From Methanobacterium sp. SMA-27 (GTDB lineage Archaea; Methanobacteriota; Methanobacteria; Methanobacteriales; Methanobacteriaceae), in contig NZ_JQLY01000001.1 in the NCBI RefSeq assembly GCF_000744455.1, positions 1,178,001 through 1,242,000 of the forward strand: 64,000 bases of DNA, read 5' to 3'. A program made the position numbers and the translations under genes. The notes under the pieces are model-generated. The model saw nothing but the letters and a program-made list of their open reading frames with translations, ran no database searches and had not been told where the DNA came from. Positions 28,401-38,523 of this stretch are shown in pieces; the stretch's first letter is position 1; each line of letters starts with the position of its first letter.

Positions 28401-29543
28401 ATGGCAGTAGATTTATTAACACAAGCTAATGTATTAGTATTGGTAATTATTATTTTGTTATCGAGTTTAATTTCCCTAAGATTAGGAATGGCCGTAGCAA
28501 TAATAGAATTAATTTTAGGTGCTATTTTTGGAAATCTTGGATTTCTTCATGCAACTGATTGGATGACACTTATAGCCACTTTTGGTGGTATACTCTTGAC
28601 ATTCATGGCGGGTACTGAGATTGATACCCAAGTTATGAGGGAAAAATATAAGGAAAGCTTCTTAATAGGATTTTTCTCATTTCTAGCACCTTTTATAGGG
28701 GCGTCGCTTTTCACTTATTTTATTGCTGGTTGGAATTTGCAAGCAGCTTTAATTGCAGGAATTGCACTTTCAACAACTTCACTTGCAGTTGTGTATTCTG
28801 TTTTATTAGAAACTGATCTTCCAGATGCTAATTTAGCTAAGATACTTTTAGCAGCCACATTTGTTACAGATATGACTACTGTCATTGTATTGAGTATATT
28901 ATTTATAAAACCAGACCTCTACACAATATTATTCATTATAATATCTATTGTAGTAATAATTTTAGCATCCAAATATTCTAAATACATATTTGGCCCTGAT
29001 AAATTGAAAAATAAAGTGATAGAACCTGAAATAAAATATGTCTTCGTACTTTTGGTAATATTCATGTACTTTGCAGCCCTTGGAAATGGAGAGGCAGTTT
29101 TACCAGCATTTATTCTGGGACTTTTAATGTCTAAACAACTAGCAAAAAATAAAGAATTGATGATTAGGATGCGAACAGTTGCTTATGCAGTTATAACTCC
29201 TATATTCTTTATAGTTGGAGGATTAAAGATTTCTTTCACATTAATATTGGCATCTCTGGGTTTATTCATCATATTATTTGGTATAAAATTATTTACCAAA
29301 TTCATAGGAGTATACTTCCTTGCAAATAAATACATACCCAATGGAAGCATGTATTTAACCCTTCTTATGAGTACAGGATTAACATTTGGAACCATAGCCA
29401 GCTTATTTGGTTATAATGCAGGGTACATAGATCAGGTGCAGTATTCAGTACTTATAGGTGTAATTGTTTCCAGTGCCATAATACCAACTTTTGTTGCACA
29501 AAAATGGTTCCTACCACGTCACAGCGAAGATATAATTGAATAA
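28401..29543 (+). CDS. CPA2-family cation:proton antiporter, fluoride-responsive
   Basis: About 380 residues with some twelve hydrophobic segments from VLVIIILLSSLISLRLG to SAIIPTFVAQKWF. This is the Na+/H+ exchanger-like (KefB/NapA) membrane domain without TrkA regulatory domains. Motifs include GNLGFLH, FMAGTEID and TTSLAVVYSVLLE, with a conserved TD pair in FVTDMTTVI. ATG 28401 follows GGGAGATGA; an upstream TTG is unlikely. The fluoride riboswitch immediately upstream implies a job in fluoride toxicity, either fluoride export or restoring ion balance. That link is inferred from the RNA, since family members mostly move Na+ or K+. Confidence 0.9.
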   Translation: MAVDLLTQANVLVLVIIILLSSLISLRLGMAVAIIELILGAIFGNLGFLHATDWMTLIATFGGILLTFMAGTEIDTQVMREKYKESFLIGFFSFLAPFIGASLFTYFIAGWNLQAALIAGIALSTTSLAVVYSVLLETDLPDANLAKILLAATFVTDMTTVIVLSILFIKPDLYTILFIIISIVVIILASKYSKYIFGPDKLKNKVIEPEIKYVFVLLVIFMYFAALGNGEAVLPAFILGLLMSKQLAKNKELMIRMRTVAYAVITPIFFIVGGLKISFTLILASLGLFIILFGIKLFTKFIGVYFLANKYIPNGSMYLTLLMSTGLTFGTIASLFGYNAGYIDQVQYSVLIGVIVSSAIIPTFVAQKWFLPRHSEDIIE

Positions 29544-29799
29544 ATTAAGTTTATTGAAATAATTTATGGTTATATTTTAACTATGAAAAGTTATTAAAGA
29601 ATATAACACAGTTAGGGATAAATAATTAATAATGAAACATTTCAGCCAATAAAAAATAGGAAATACTTAAAAAAACAATACTTTAAATTTATTTTTCAAT
29701 CAATCCCTATAATTTTTTAAAATTATAAAATCAATTGAACTTTAATTATAACAATCGACATAAATTTAATAAGTTCTAAATTCAAGGAGATGATATATT

Positions 29800-30060
29800 A
29801 TGGTTAATTATGCCACTTCTGAAGGATTTACCTTTAATATGATTATGTTAAAATCTTTTTCCCTGTGTGCTAAATGTATTAACATTGAAGTTTGGGAAGA
29901 TCCATCTTGTTCTGAAAAGTTAAATCGTCTTAGGGATAATAAAAAAAATCTTACAAAATTTAAATTCGTAGATGACTATGAAATAAAACAACAAGAAAGT
30001 ATGATTAATGATTTATCGGCAATGATTTCCAAGCTAGAAAATTTGAATAAAAAAGTTTAA
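29800..30060 (+). CDS. Hypothetical protein, 86 aa
   Basis: A small soluble protein with three cysteines in its first half (LCAKCINIEVWEDPSC) and a helical, charged second half (ESMINDLSAMISKLENLNKKV). The CxxC could bind a metal. ATG follows AAGGAGATGATA. No family is recognised and there is no operon partner. Confidence 0.6.
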   Translation: MVNYATSEGFTFNMIMLKSFSLCAKCINIEVWEDPSCSEKLNRLRDNKKNLTKFKFVDDYEIKQQESMINDLSAMISKLENLNKKV

Positions 30061-30139
30061 ATCCATATTGACATGAAAACTGTTAATTGGCAATTGAACT
30101 CATTTTTTTCTTAACTCATGTTAATCTAAAAATTACCAA

Positions 30140-30640
30140 TTATATGATTACAATCAAATAGGCTATAACAGGGAATATAATTAAGTAAGAGAATCCTGTT
30201 ATGAAATGTGCTTTAAAACTGTTATCTGGATCATCGCCTCTGCCCCATTTTGACATGACAATATGAAAGTCTTCATCTGAATAAAATTTTTCATGTCTTT
30301 CTGTAGCGATAACAGAATGGAGAATACGTGCAAAACCCAAGATGGATAGGGCTGCAAATGCTGCAGCCATAATTGGAAATGGTCCTGGTTGATTTGGAAT
30401 TACAAATGTATAAAGCACTAAAAACCATAAAATGGGCATCACATCAATTATTATAAACCCTGAAATAAATCTGCGTATTGACCGATTTCTTTTTGATTTA
30501 TCATTAGAAAAGAACAAGTAAATATCAAACGTACGGTACTTTCTTATTAAATTAATAACTACTGTAAGGTAAACTCCAAAAAATAATATAAGAGCATTCT
30601 TACCGGATAATAAACTAACTGAATCAGGAACATAAACCAT
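30140..30640 (-). CDS. Integral membrane protein, unknown function
   Basis: A 166-residue protein with about four membrane segments: NALILFFGVYLTVVINLI, FIIIDVMPILWFLVLYTFVI, FPIMAAAFAALSILGFARIL and FSYLIIFPVIAYLIVII. A charged loop RKYRTFDIYLFFSNDKSKRNRS follows the first segment and another (RHEKFYSDEDFHIV) precedes the last. No transporter or enzyme motif is seen. The family is probably restricted to methanogens. Confidence 0.65.
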   Translation of the reverse strand: MVYVPDSVSLLSGKNALILFFGVYLTVVINLIRKYRTFDIYLFFSNDKSKRNRSIRRFISGFIIIDVMPILWFLVLYTFVIPNQPGPFPIMAAAFAALSILGFARILHSVIATERHEKFYSDEDFHIVMSKWGRGDDPDNSFKAHFITGFSYLIIFPVIAYLIVII

Positions 30641-31177
30641 TCAAAACTACCTCTTTGATCCTATTTATCCCTTTTTAATGGATATTAAATATAATTATCA
30701 AATTAAAATATAATGAAAGAAAAATATTAACATTAATAAAATATTTCTAAGTAAAATAGAATATTTACTATTATTTGGTACTACAATCTTCATTTGTACT
30801 TATAAACTATTGTTGGGCTGTTAGATAAATAACTTTAGACTTGGATATTTAGAAGGTAAGAAAAATATAAATTGATAGATAAATCTGAATTTTGTGATTC
30901 AGTAGATATTAATCAAAGCTAAATAGGGACTTAACCCGATAACTACATGAATAAATGTAGGAAATTTGAGTAAACGTATAGTCTTTTAAATTATTTGTTT
31001 ATGAACTGTTTGATCTATAATCAAGCCATAATCTAAGCCCATAATGATACTTTCACCCATTTACTATCTCAACATCAGAGATCAACTAGTAAATATCATT
31101 TACCAAATGATGAATATATCAATTAGAATTCAGGCAACTCACATTTATTAGGTTAGTATAACTTGATCAATTAGTCC
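30641..31177. other. Intergenic region with a weak copy of a dispersed repeat
   Basis: No gene is seen. Around 30925-30980 the sequence AACTACATGAATAAATG followed by GAGTAAACG recalls the repeats at 42554 and 45083, at lower similarity. CTACATGAATAAATGTAG is also a hairpin. Confidence 0.35.
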
Positions 31178-31231
31178 AAAAAAAAGAAAGAAATAACAAA
31201 ATGTCACCAGATAATAATTCCAAGGGTGACA
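31178..31231 (-). terminator. Hairpin terminator of iscS
   Basis: Read on the minus strand, TGTCACC (31231-31225) pairs with GGTGACA (31208-31202), followed by a pyrimidine tract ending in eight T (plus-strand A-run 31178-31185). The stem begins immediately after the iscS stop. A further AATGTCACC copy lies inside the last codons of iscS. Confidence 0.6.
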
Positions 31232-31232
31232 T

Positions 31233-32396
31233 TTATGTCCCACTTGCACACCATAGAGGTGACATTTTCCTTAACTTTGCAACAACTTCCTTTATAGCAT
31301 CGATTGTATAATCAATATCCTCCTCTGTATTTTCATGTCCTAAGCTTATTCTTAAAGATCCGTGTGACTCTACTTCCTTGAGTCCTATTGCCATTAGAAC
31401 ATGTGATGGTTCCAATTTAGTTGAAGAACATGCTGATCCTGTTGATGAGGATATGCCCTTGGAGTCAAGTGAAAGAATTAATGATTCTCCCTCGATAGCA
31501 GTAAATCTAAAGTTTGCATTATTGGGGAGACGTTTAGTTCTATGACCGTTTAGATATGAATCTTCGACCTGTTCAAGTACACTGTCGATGAGTTTGTCCC
31601 TTAAACTTGTGAGTTTTTGTGCATCCCTTACAAGGTTTTCCTTTGCAATTGAACATGCTTTACCAAGACCAACAATTCCAGGAATATTCTCCGTACCCGG
31701 TCTGATACCTCTTTCATGTCCTCCACCGTGAATAATTGGTTCTAATCTAACTCCTTTTTTTATGTATAATGCCCCAACACCCTTTGGTCCATATAGTTTG
31801 TGTGATGATAATGAAAGCATATCCACGTTCATTTCCTTTACATCAACGGGTATTTTTCCAACAGTCTGAACTGCATCTGTATGGAAATATATGCCCTTTT
31901 CCCGAGCTATTGCACCGATCTCTGCTATTGGCTGGATAGTACCTATTTCATTGTTTGCATGCATAATAGTAATTAAAATGGTTTTATCAGTAATAGCTTC
32001 TTCCAGATCTGAAACCTTTACAATACCATCGTTGTAAACTGGAAGGTAAGTAACTTCAAATCCATTTTTTTCAAGGTATTTACATGTTTCATAAACTGCA
32101 GGATGTTCTATTGTGCTTGTAATGATATGATTTCCTTTATTTTTAAATTTATAAGCTGTTCCCTTTATTGCAATGTTATCTGATTCTGTACCGCCACTTG
32201 TGAAAATAATTTCCTTTGTTTCAGCACCTATTATGGATACTACTTGTTCCCTTGCTGCTTCCATTGCATTTTTGCCTTCTCTTCCAAGCGAATAGAGAGT
32301 AGATGCATTTCCAAAGGAATCTATGAAATAAGGTTTCATTGCTTCAAATACTTCAGGATCTACTGGGGATGTTGCTGAATGATCCAAATAAATCAT
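31233..32396 (-). CDS. iscS: Cysteine desulfurase IscS/NifS
   Basis: This PLP enzyme of about 387 residues takes sulfur from cysteine and passes it to IscU and other acceptors. The start is placed at ATG 32396 (MIYLDHSATSPVDPE), after AGAGGT, rather than 36 bases upstream, to match the family. PLP lysine Lys200 in SLSSHKLYGPKG, His98 in TIEHPAV and the persulfide cysteine in STGSACSSTKLEPSHV are visible. The last residues (PLWCASGT) are unlike relatives and lie over a repeated AATGTCACC, so the end may have been altered by repeat slippage. The promoter is the same 28-base block as iscU. Confidence 0.95.
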   Translation of the reverse strand: MIYLDHSATSPVDPEVFEAMKPYFIDSFGNASTLYSLGREGKNAMEAAREQVVSIIGAETKEIIFTSGGTESDNIAIKGTAYKFKNKGNHIITSTIEHPAVYETCKYLEKNGFEVTYLPVYNDGIVKVSDLEEAITDKTILITIMHANNEIGTIQPIAEIGAIAREKGIYFHTDAVQTVGKIPVDVKEMNVDMLSLSSHKLYGPKGVGALYIKKGVRLEPIIHGGGHERGIRPGTENIPGIVGLGKACSIAKENLVRDAQKLTSLRDKLIDSVLEQVEDSYLNGHRTKRLPNNANFRFTAIEGESLILSLDSKGISSSTGSACSSTKLEPSHVLMAIGLKEVESHGSLRISLGHENTEEDIDYTIDAIKEVVAKLRKMSPLWCASGT

Positions 32397-32507
32397 GTCT
32401 ATAACCTCTTGTATTTTTGTTAAAATAATCAATTTTATTTATAATACATTTTTTCGCCGTATTAATAATATTTTTTTTTATGGGCTTAAGATATTCATTA
32501 ATTATTT
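32397..32507. other. iscS leader
   Basis: The untranslated leader of iscS lies here, with the ribosome site near 32405. No other feature is seen. Confidence 0.4.
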
Positions 32508-32535
32508 TATAACTATAGTTATATTTAAATGTTAT
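32508..32535 (-). promoter_or_regulatory. iscS promoter with AACTATAGTT palindrome
   Basis: These 28 bases are identical to 26520-26547 before iscU. The minus-strand order is TATA-like TTTAAATATA and then AACTATAGTT (32511-32520). The distance to the iscS ATG leaves a leader of roughly 100 bases. Confidence 0.65.
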
Positions 32536-32725
32536 TTACAAAAACTATTCCGGAGTTTTTATAATGTATTATTAAGTTATTATTAGGTTAGATATATTTT
32601 TTTAGGCTATTAAAAGAATAAGAATACTATTTTATATACTAACATCAATATTCTAAAAAATAGTACTGTTTTTAGTAAAAATTTAACCGTACAGGTAACA
32701 AAGAAAAAATTAATATTAGATTACA
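32536..32725. other. Intergenic region between metX end and iscS promoter
   Basis: AT-rich, with T/A runs suited to ending the metY-metX transcript. Nothing else is supported. Confidence 0.4.
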
Positions 32726-34195
32726 TTAATTTTCTGTCATTAATGTGCTTATATGGTCTGTGGTTACGATTCCAATGACCTTATCATTATCATCCACTAC
32801 TGGAAGAGAGGATATACTATATTCCTTCATCTTTCTAGCTGCAAGCTCTATTGGATCTTCTGGACTTACTACTATTACTTCTTTGGTCATTATATCATCC
32901 AATTCACTAATTTTTAGTGCAACTGATTTAGATACGTCCCATGCTGTAACTATTCCAAGTAATTTATCTTCAGTTGATATTACCGGTATATGTGTGACTT
33001 TTTTTTGTAGCATTAACTCTGCAGCATTTTCAATGCTTGAATTCTCCTTTATCTTAGCAAATTCCCTAGTCATAACATCCTTCACAAGTGTGTCCGATAA
33101 AAATCCTGCTATCAAATAGTTTAACTGCCCTGCCTCTATAAGGAATGCATCATGGCCATAACTTGATTTTATTTCACAGTACCTCACATCAATATCATTT
33201 GCATTTAACCCCATTACAATATCTTTAGACTGTGACGGCGGATATAACCAGTCTGAATCAACTGATATTACTAAAAATTTGATTTTAAGGCCGTAGAATG
33301 TTTCTGCAAGAGATCCTTTACCTGCAAGATCAAAATAGTCTATCGCCTTTGAAATGTACAAATATGAGTTTGCATCGAATCTCTTTGTAAAAGAATTGCC
33401 CTGATAATGGAGGTAACTTTCAACTTCAAAGTCTGTTTCTAAGTCGAAGTCATAATCATCCTTATCCTGCAGTCTTCTTCCAAATTTCTGGTACATGGAT
33501 TCGTTACTAAGGTAAGTTATGTGTCCTATCATTCTGGCTAAAGCTAGACCATCATCTGGAAATTCAGAGTCATAATAATAGCCATTATTCCAGTTGGGAT
33601 CTGATATTATGGCTCTCCTACCAACCTCGTTAAAAGCTATTTGTTGTGGAGATGAATATGCTGTTGTTGTTATTGGAATGGCAGATCTAACCATTTCAGG
33701 ATATGATATACACCATTGTAAAACCTGCATTCCACCCATAGAACCCCCTATTACAGCAAATAGCTGTTTAACTCCCATTGAGTTTACCAATTTTTTCTGG
33801 GCATTAACCATGTCTTTTATGGTTATTATGGGGAAGTCCAGCCCATATGGTTTTTTGGTATCAGGATTTATTGAAGCCGGGCCTGTTGATCCCATGCAAC
33901 CTCCAATAACATTAGAACATATTATGAAATACTTGTCTGTGTCAAGGCATTTGCCTGGGCCAATGATTATATCCCACCAACCTGGTTTTTTATCCCCCTC
34001 ATACCAACCTGCAACATGGGCATCTCCTGAAAGAGCATGGCAGACCAATATAGCATTGCTTTTTTCTTTATTAAGCTTACCATAGGTTTCATATGCTATT
34101 TGAGGGTTTTTTAGCTTTTCTCCACTTTCAAGGATCAAATCATCGGATAGTGAATGGTATTTGGTTTCTACAATCCCGATTGATTCGTTTTTCAT
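32726..34195 (-). CDS. metX: Homoserine O-acetyltransferase fused to a CBS domain pair
   Basis: Residues 1-370 are a MetX alpha/beta hydrolase. The nucleophile Ser152 sits in [10 protein letters not shown], the family motifs GGCMGSTGP and [11 protein letters not shown] are visible, and the catalytic His is in [10 protein letters not shown]. It acetylates homoserine with acetyl-CoA for methionine synthesis. Residues of about 372-489 are two CBS motifs ([61 protein letters not shown]), which in other enzymes bind AMP, ATP or SAM and regulate activity. MetX-CBS fusions occur in methanogens. It follows metY by 148 bases in one probable operon. Confidence 0.94.
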   Translation of the reverse strand: MKNESIGIVETKYHSLSDDLILESGEKLKNPQIAYETYGKLNKEKSNAILVCHALSGDAHVAGWYEGDKKPGWWDIIIGPGKCLDTDKYFIICSNVIGGCMGSTGPASINPDTKKPYGLDFPIITIKDMVNAQKKLVNSMGVKQLFAVIGGSMGGMQVLQWCISYPEMVRSAIPITTTAYSSPQQIAFNEVGRRAIISDPNWNNGYYYDSEFPDDGLALARMIGHITYLSNESMYQKFGRRLQDKDDYDFDLETDFEVESYLHYQGNSFTKRFDANSYLYISKAIDYFDLAGKGSLAETFYGLKIKFLVISVDSDWLYPPSQSKDIVMGLNANDIDVRYCEIKSSYGHDAFLIEAGQLNYLIAGFLSDTLVKDVMTREFAKIKENSSIENAAELMLQKKVTHIPVISTEDKLLGIVTAWDVSKSVALKISELDDIMTKEVIVVSPEDPIELAARKMKEYSISSLPVVDDNDKVIGIVTTDHISTLMTEN

Positions 34196-34343
34196 ATTTT
34201 TTCTCCTTATTAATTATATCCCATTATCTTTTTTAGGGTCAACAACTAAATCTTTTTTCATCCGAGTAAATTAATGATATTTGTGACATATTTCAACCGC
34301 ACTAATTTTTTCTTGATTATTTCATATGCAATTTAGTTTTTGA

Positions 34344-35729
<1,386 letters not shown>

Positions 35730-35882
35730 TTAATTAATATCCGGAAGATTTTATCCTAATTTTAATTCATATTTGTGTATTTTCATTAAACAATGGTAGT
35801 CTGGGTTTCTTCCATTCTGGTTGGACGTTATTTTAATCTTTAATTTTACTTATAATCCAAAACTACCACTTAACAAAAATAT

Positions 35883-35892
35883 AACAATTGTT
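35883..35892 (-). promoter_or_regulatory. AACAATTGTT palindrome upstream of metY
   Basis: A perfect palindrome sits in the divergent region between metY and the flavin-protein gene, about 170 bases before the metY ATG. On the minus strand TATA-like runs (CTTTAAATA before it, TTATATTTTT after it) lie close, so it probably controls metY-metX. Confidence 0.5.
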
Positions 35893-36055
35893 ATTTTTTT
35901 ATCTTATTTAAAGTTTCCTCTGTCTGGTGATACCATTTAGATCCAAATTAGTATATTATTAAAAGCAAAAACTGGAATTATGAATATTACTCATATAAAT
36001 TTGAATTTCATTTATGTTAACCAACTTAATTTTCTTTTCAGACATTTTTTCCACA

Positions 36056-36090
36056 ACATTTATATTATTAACAATTGTTATATATAATTG
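36056..36090 (+). promoter_or_regulatory. Promoter with AACAATTGTT palindrome before the flavin-binding gene
   Basis: TTTATATTA at about 36058-36066 is followed at once by AACAATTGTT (36070-36079) and TATATA. The gene ATG is only 20 bases further (36099), so the palindrome sits across the likely transcription start, a typical archaeal repressor position. Confidence 0.6.
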
Positions 36091-36098
36091 GTGATAAT

Positions 36099-36494
36099 AT
36101 GACTATGACTAAAGAAATGGTAGACGCTGTTGAAAAGGATCTAGTTTTTCTTGCAACTTCATCCAAGGAAGGAATTCCAAATGTTGTTCCAATAGGATTT
36201 GCAAGACCTATAGATGATGAAACTATTCTTATTGCAGATAACTACATGAATAAAACACGTAAAAATCTTGAAGAAAATCCAAATATTTCCCTAGTTACTA
36301 AAGATGCAACTAAATGTCCTTTCCAATTTAAAGGAAAAATAGAAATTTTTGAATCTGGAAAATATTTCGACATAGTGACAGAATGGGGCCAAAACGCCAT
36401 GACTAAACTAACCCCAAAGGCTGCCATATTAATGAAAGTAGAAGAAATATATTCAATACAGCCAGGCCCTGATGCAGGTAAAAAGATAGGATAA
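36099..36494 (+). CDS. Pyridoxamine 5'-phosphate oxidase-like FMN-binding protein
   Basis: A 131-residue split beta-barrel flavoprotein: DLVFLATSSKEGIPNVVPIGFARPIDDETILIAD, then NPNISLVTKD and FQFKGKIEIF. Small members of this group bind FMN or F420, and most have unknown substrates. ATG 36099 follows GGTGAT; a TTG 24 bases upstream lies inside the operator and is rejected. The promoter carries the sulfur-type palindrome, so it is likely part of the same regulon, perhaps a reductase for a sulfur compound. That role is inferred only. Confidence 0.85.
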   Translation: MTMTKEMVDAVEKDLVFLATSSKEGIPNVVPIGFARPIDDETILIADNYMNKTRKNLEENPNISLVTKDATKCPFQFKGKIEIFESGKYFDIVTEWGQNAMTKLTPKAAILMKVEEIYSIQPGPDAGKKIG

Positions 36495-36669
36495 AAGTCT
36501 ATTAAATCTAATTTTTATTATAATTCTTTTTTTTATTGAAGTTCAGAAGTTAAATTATATATGATAATATTTTATAATACAAAGATGATATTGTAAATAG
36601 CAATGTTAATTAAATAACTTTAAAAAGAAATCCACGTATGGAAATTCTTTAAAAAATATACAAAAACTA

Positions 36670-36686
36670 TTTATATAACAATTGTT
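36670..36686 (+). promoter_or_regulatory. AACAATTGTT palindrome upstream of tRNA-Cys
   Basis: TTTATATAA is fused to AACAATTGTT (36677-36686), exactly as at cysK. The tRNA begins 47 bases downstream. A second TATA-like run (TATATATTTAA, about 36712) lies closer to the tRNA, so two start sites are possible. Confidence 0.6.
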
Positions 36687-36733
36687 AATCTAGTACTGCT
36701 GCTGAAATTAGTATATATTTAAGGCATTATTTT

Positions 36734-36804
36734 GCCGAGATGACCGAGCGGCTAGGTGCGTGGCTGCAAACCACGATACTTGGGTTCAATTCCCAATCTC
36801 GGCC
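36734..36804 (+). tRNA. tRNA-Cys (anticodon GCA)
   Basis: A cloverleaf can be drawn: acceptor GCCGAGA/TCTCGGC, anticodon stem CGTGG/CCACG around loop CTGCAAA giving anticodon GCA, and T-arm TTGGG/CCCAA around TTCAATT. The D-stem is short (ACC/GGT). CCA is not encoded. The discriminator base appears to be C (36804), whereas tRNA-Cys normally has U73, an identity element for CysRS; check this against other tRNA-Cys of the order. It is directly upstream of cysS on the same strand. Confidence 0.95.
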
Positions 36805-36962
36805 TACATTTTTTAATTATACCCTAATTTAAATCAAATTAAATAATTTTCATAATCTAAAAAATTTCTTGTTAAAAATATAACATTTCTTAGAATTAAA
36901 AATAGTAAACTCCATAATTTATCAAAACTTTATTTGTAGAACTATATGGATTAGTGAAACAT

Positions 36963-38366
36963 ATGATAAAACTGTACAACACAATGACCCGCAGAAAGGA
37001 GATATTCAAGCCAATACAAGGAAACCGGGTAAAATTATTTGTATGTGGTCCAACAGTATACGATCACTCACACATAGGACATGCAAGAACCTATATATCT
37101 TTTGATGTGATTGCAAGGTATTTGAAGTACAGTGGATTTAATGTGTTTTACATTCAAAACATAACTGATCTAGACGATAAAATCTTAAAAAGAGCAGACG
37201 AATTGGGATCATCACCATTAGAACTCGCAAGGAGATATGAAGAAAAATATCTCTATGATATGAAGATATTGGGTGTTGAAAATGTTAACCTCTATGCAAG
37301 GGCAACAGAACATATCCCCGAGATAATAAAACAGATAGAAATTCTCATAGAGAAGGGTTATGCCTACGAAACAGATAAGGGTGTTTATTTTGATGAATCC
37401 AAGTTTGAAGACTTTGGTAAGTTATCAAACCGTAACCTTGAAGATCTGAATGTTCATAGAATAGGACCTGACAGTTCCAAAAGAAATCCTGGTGATTTTG
37501 CACTCTGGAAAAAGAGGGAAAATAAATCTGAAAGTCAGGAAATGATCTGGGATTCACCGTGGGGCACAGGAAGACCCGGCTGGCATATAGAAGATACAGC
37601 AATAACAGAAACATATTTTGGACCCCAATATGATATACATGGAGGTGGTCTTGACCTTATATTCCCCCATCATGAAGCGGAAATTGCACAGATGGAAGCA
37701 GCTTCGGGCAAAAAACCTATGGTACGCTACTGGATGCATACTGGATTTTTAAATGTCAAGGGTGAAAAAATGTCCAAATCCCTTGGTAACTTCATAACCA
37801 TAAATGAACTCTTGCAAGAATACTCCCCAGAGGTTTTCAGATTCTTTGTTCTTTCAACACATTACAGGAGTCCAATTGACTTCAGTCAAGAAATACTTTA
37901 TCAATCCCAAAAGGGACTTCAGAGGATCTACAAGTTCATCGAAACAATAAACGAAATTTTAGATGAAGATACCAAGATATCTATGGAAAACGATGAAGAA
38001 TACATTGAAAAATTAGTTGAAGTCCGAAAAGAATTCTTCGATGCCATGGACAATGATTTTAACACTCCTTCAGCTTTTTCATCGGTTTTTGATCTTATAA
38101 GGGAAGTTAATAGGGATATTAATCAATCTAATATTTCAAAAAATTCATTAACCAAACTAAAAGCATTAATTATAGAATTTGGTGTTATATTAGGATTTGA
38201 TTTTTCAGTCAAACAAAACAAAGAAGAGGGACTAGAAGACGACTTGGTTACACTTCTTAAAGATATAAGAGAAAAATTACGTGAAAAAAAGGAATGGGCG
38301 CTTTCTGATGAGATAAGAAGCAGATTAAAGGATATTGATATTGTTTTAGAAGATAAATCCAATTGA
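36963..38366 (+). CDS. cysS: Cysteinyl-tRNA synthetase
   Basis: About 467 residues, a class Ia synthetase that charges tRNA-Cys. Visible features are the zinc ligand Cys28 in FVCGPTVYDHSHIGHARTY (with the HIGH motif as HIGH at 37-40), WHIEDTA, HHEAEIAQ zinc ligands and KMSKS in GEKMSKSLGNF. The start is placed at ATG 36963 after GTGA because relatives begin MIKLYNT; the GTG at 36954 is less likely. It follows tRNA-Cys by 158 bases, and co-transcription would place synthetase and tRNA under the palindrome before the tRNA. Many methanogens use SepRS/SepCysS instead, so direct charging is notable. Confidence 0.97.
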   Translation: MIKLYNTMTRRKEIFKPIQGNRVKLFVCGPTVYDHSHIGHARTYISFDVIARYLKYSGFNVFYIQNITDLDDKILKRADELGSSPLELARRYEEKYLYDMKILGVENVNLYARATEHIPEIIKQIEILIEKGYAYETDKGVYFDESKFEDFGKLSNRNLEDLNVHRIGPDSSKRNPGDFALWKKRENKSESQEMIWDSPWGTGRPGWHIEDTAITETYFGPQYDIHGGGLDLIFPHHEAEIAQMEAASGKKPMVRYWMHTGFLNVKGEKMSKSLGNFITINELLQEYSPEVFRFFVLSTHYRSPIDFSQEILYQSQKGLQRIYKFIETINEILDEDTKISMENDEEYIEKLVEVRKEFFDAMDNDFNTPSAFSSVFDLIREVNRDINQSNISKNSLTKLKALIIEFGVILGFDFSVKQNKEEGLEDDLVTLLKDIREKLREKKEWALSDEIRSRLKDIDIVLEDKSN

Positions 38367-38454
38367 TATCTTCTATTTATTGTTCAAATATTTTTTTTAT
38401 GATATAATATTCTAATCCAATTAACTGATCAATAGATTTATTAATCATGTACTT

Positions 38455-38464
38455 AACAATTGTT
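38455..38464 (+). promoter_or_regulatory. AACAATTGTT palindrome upstream of the GMC-like gene
   Basis: A perfect palindrome lies 60 bases before the start of the flavoprotein gene and 89 bases after cysS. It is followed by ATTTATTAAT, which may hold the TATA element. It is probably the operator of the flavoprotein-thiF operon. Confidence 0.5.
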
Positions 38465-38523
38465 ATTTATTAATTCCCTATTTAATAAAATTAGATTTTA
38501 AAAAAAAATTAAAAGTGAAAACC

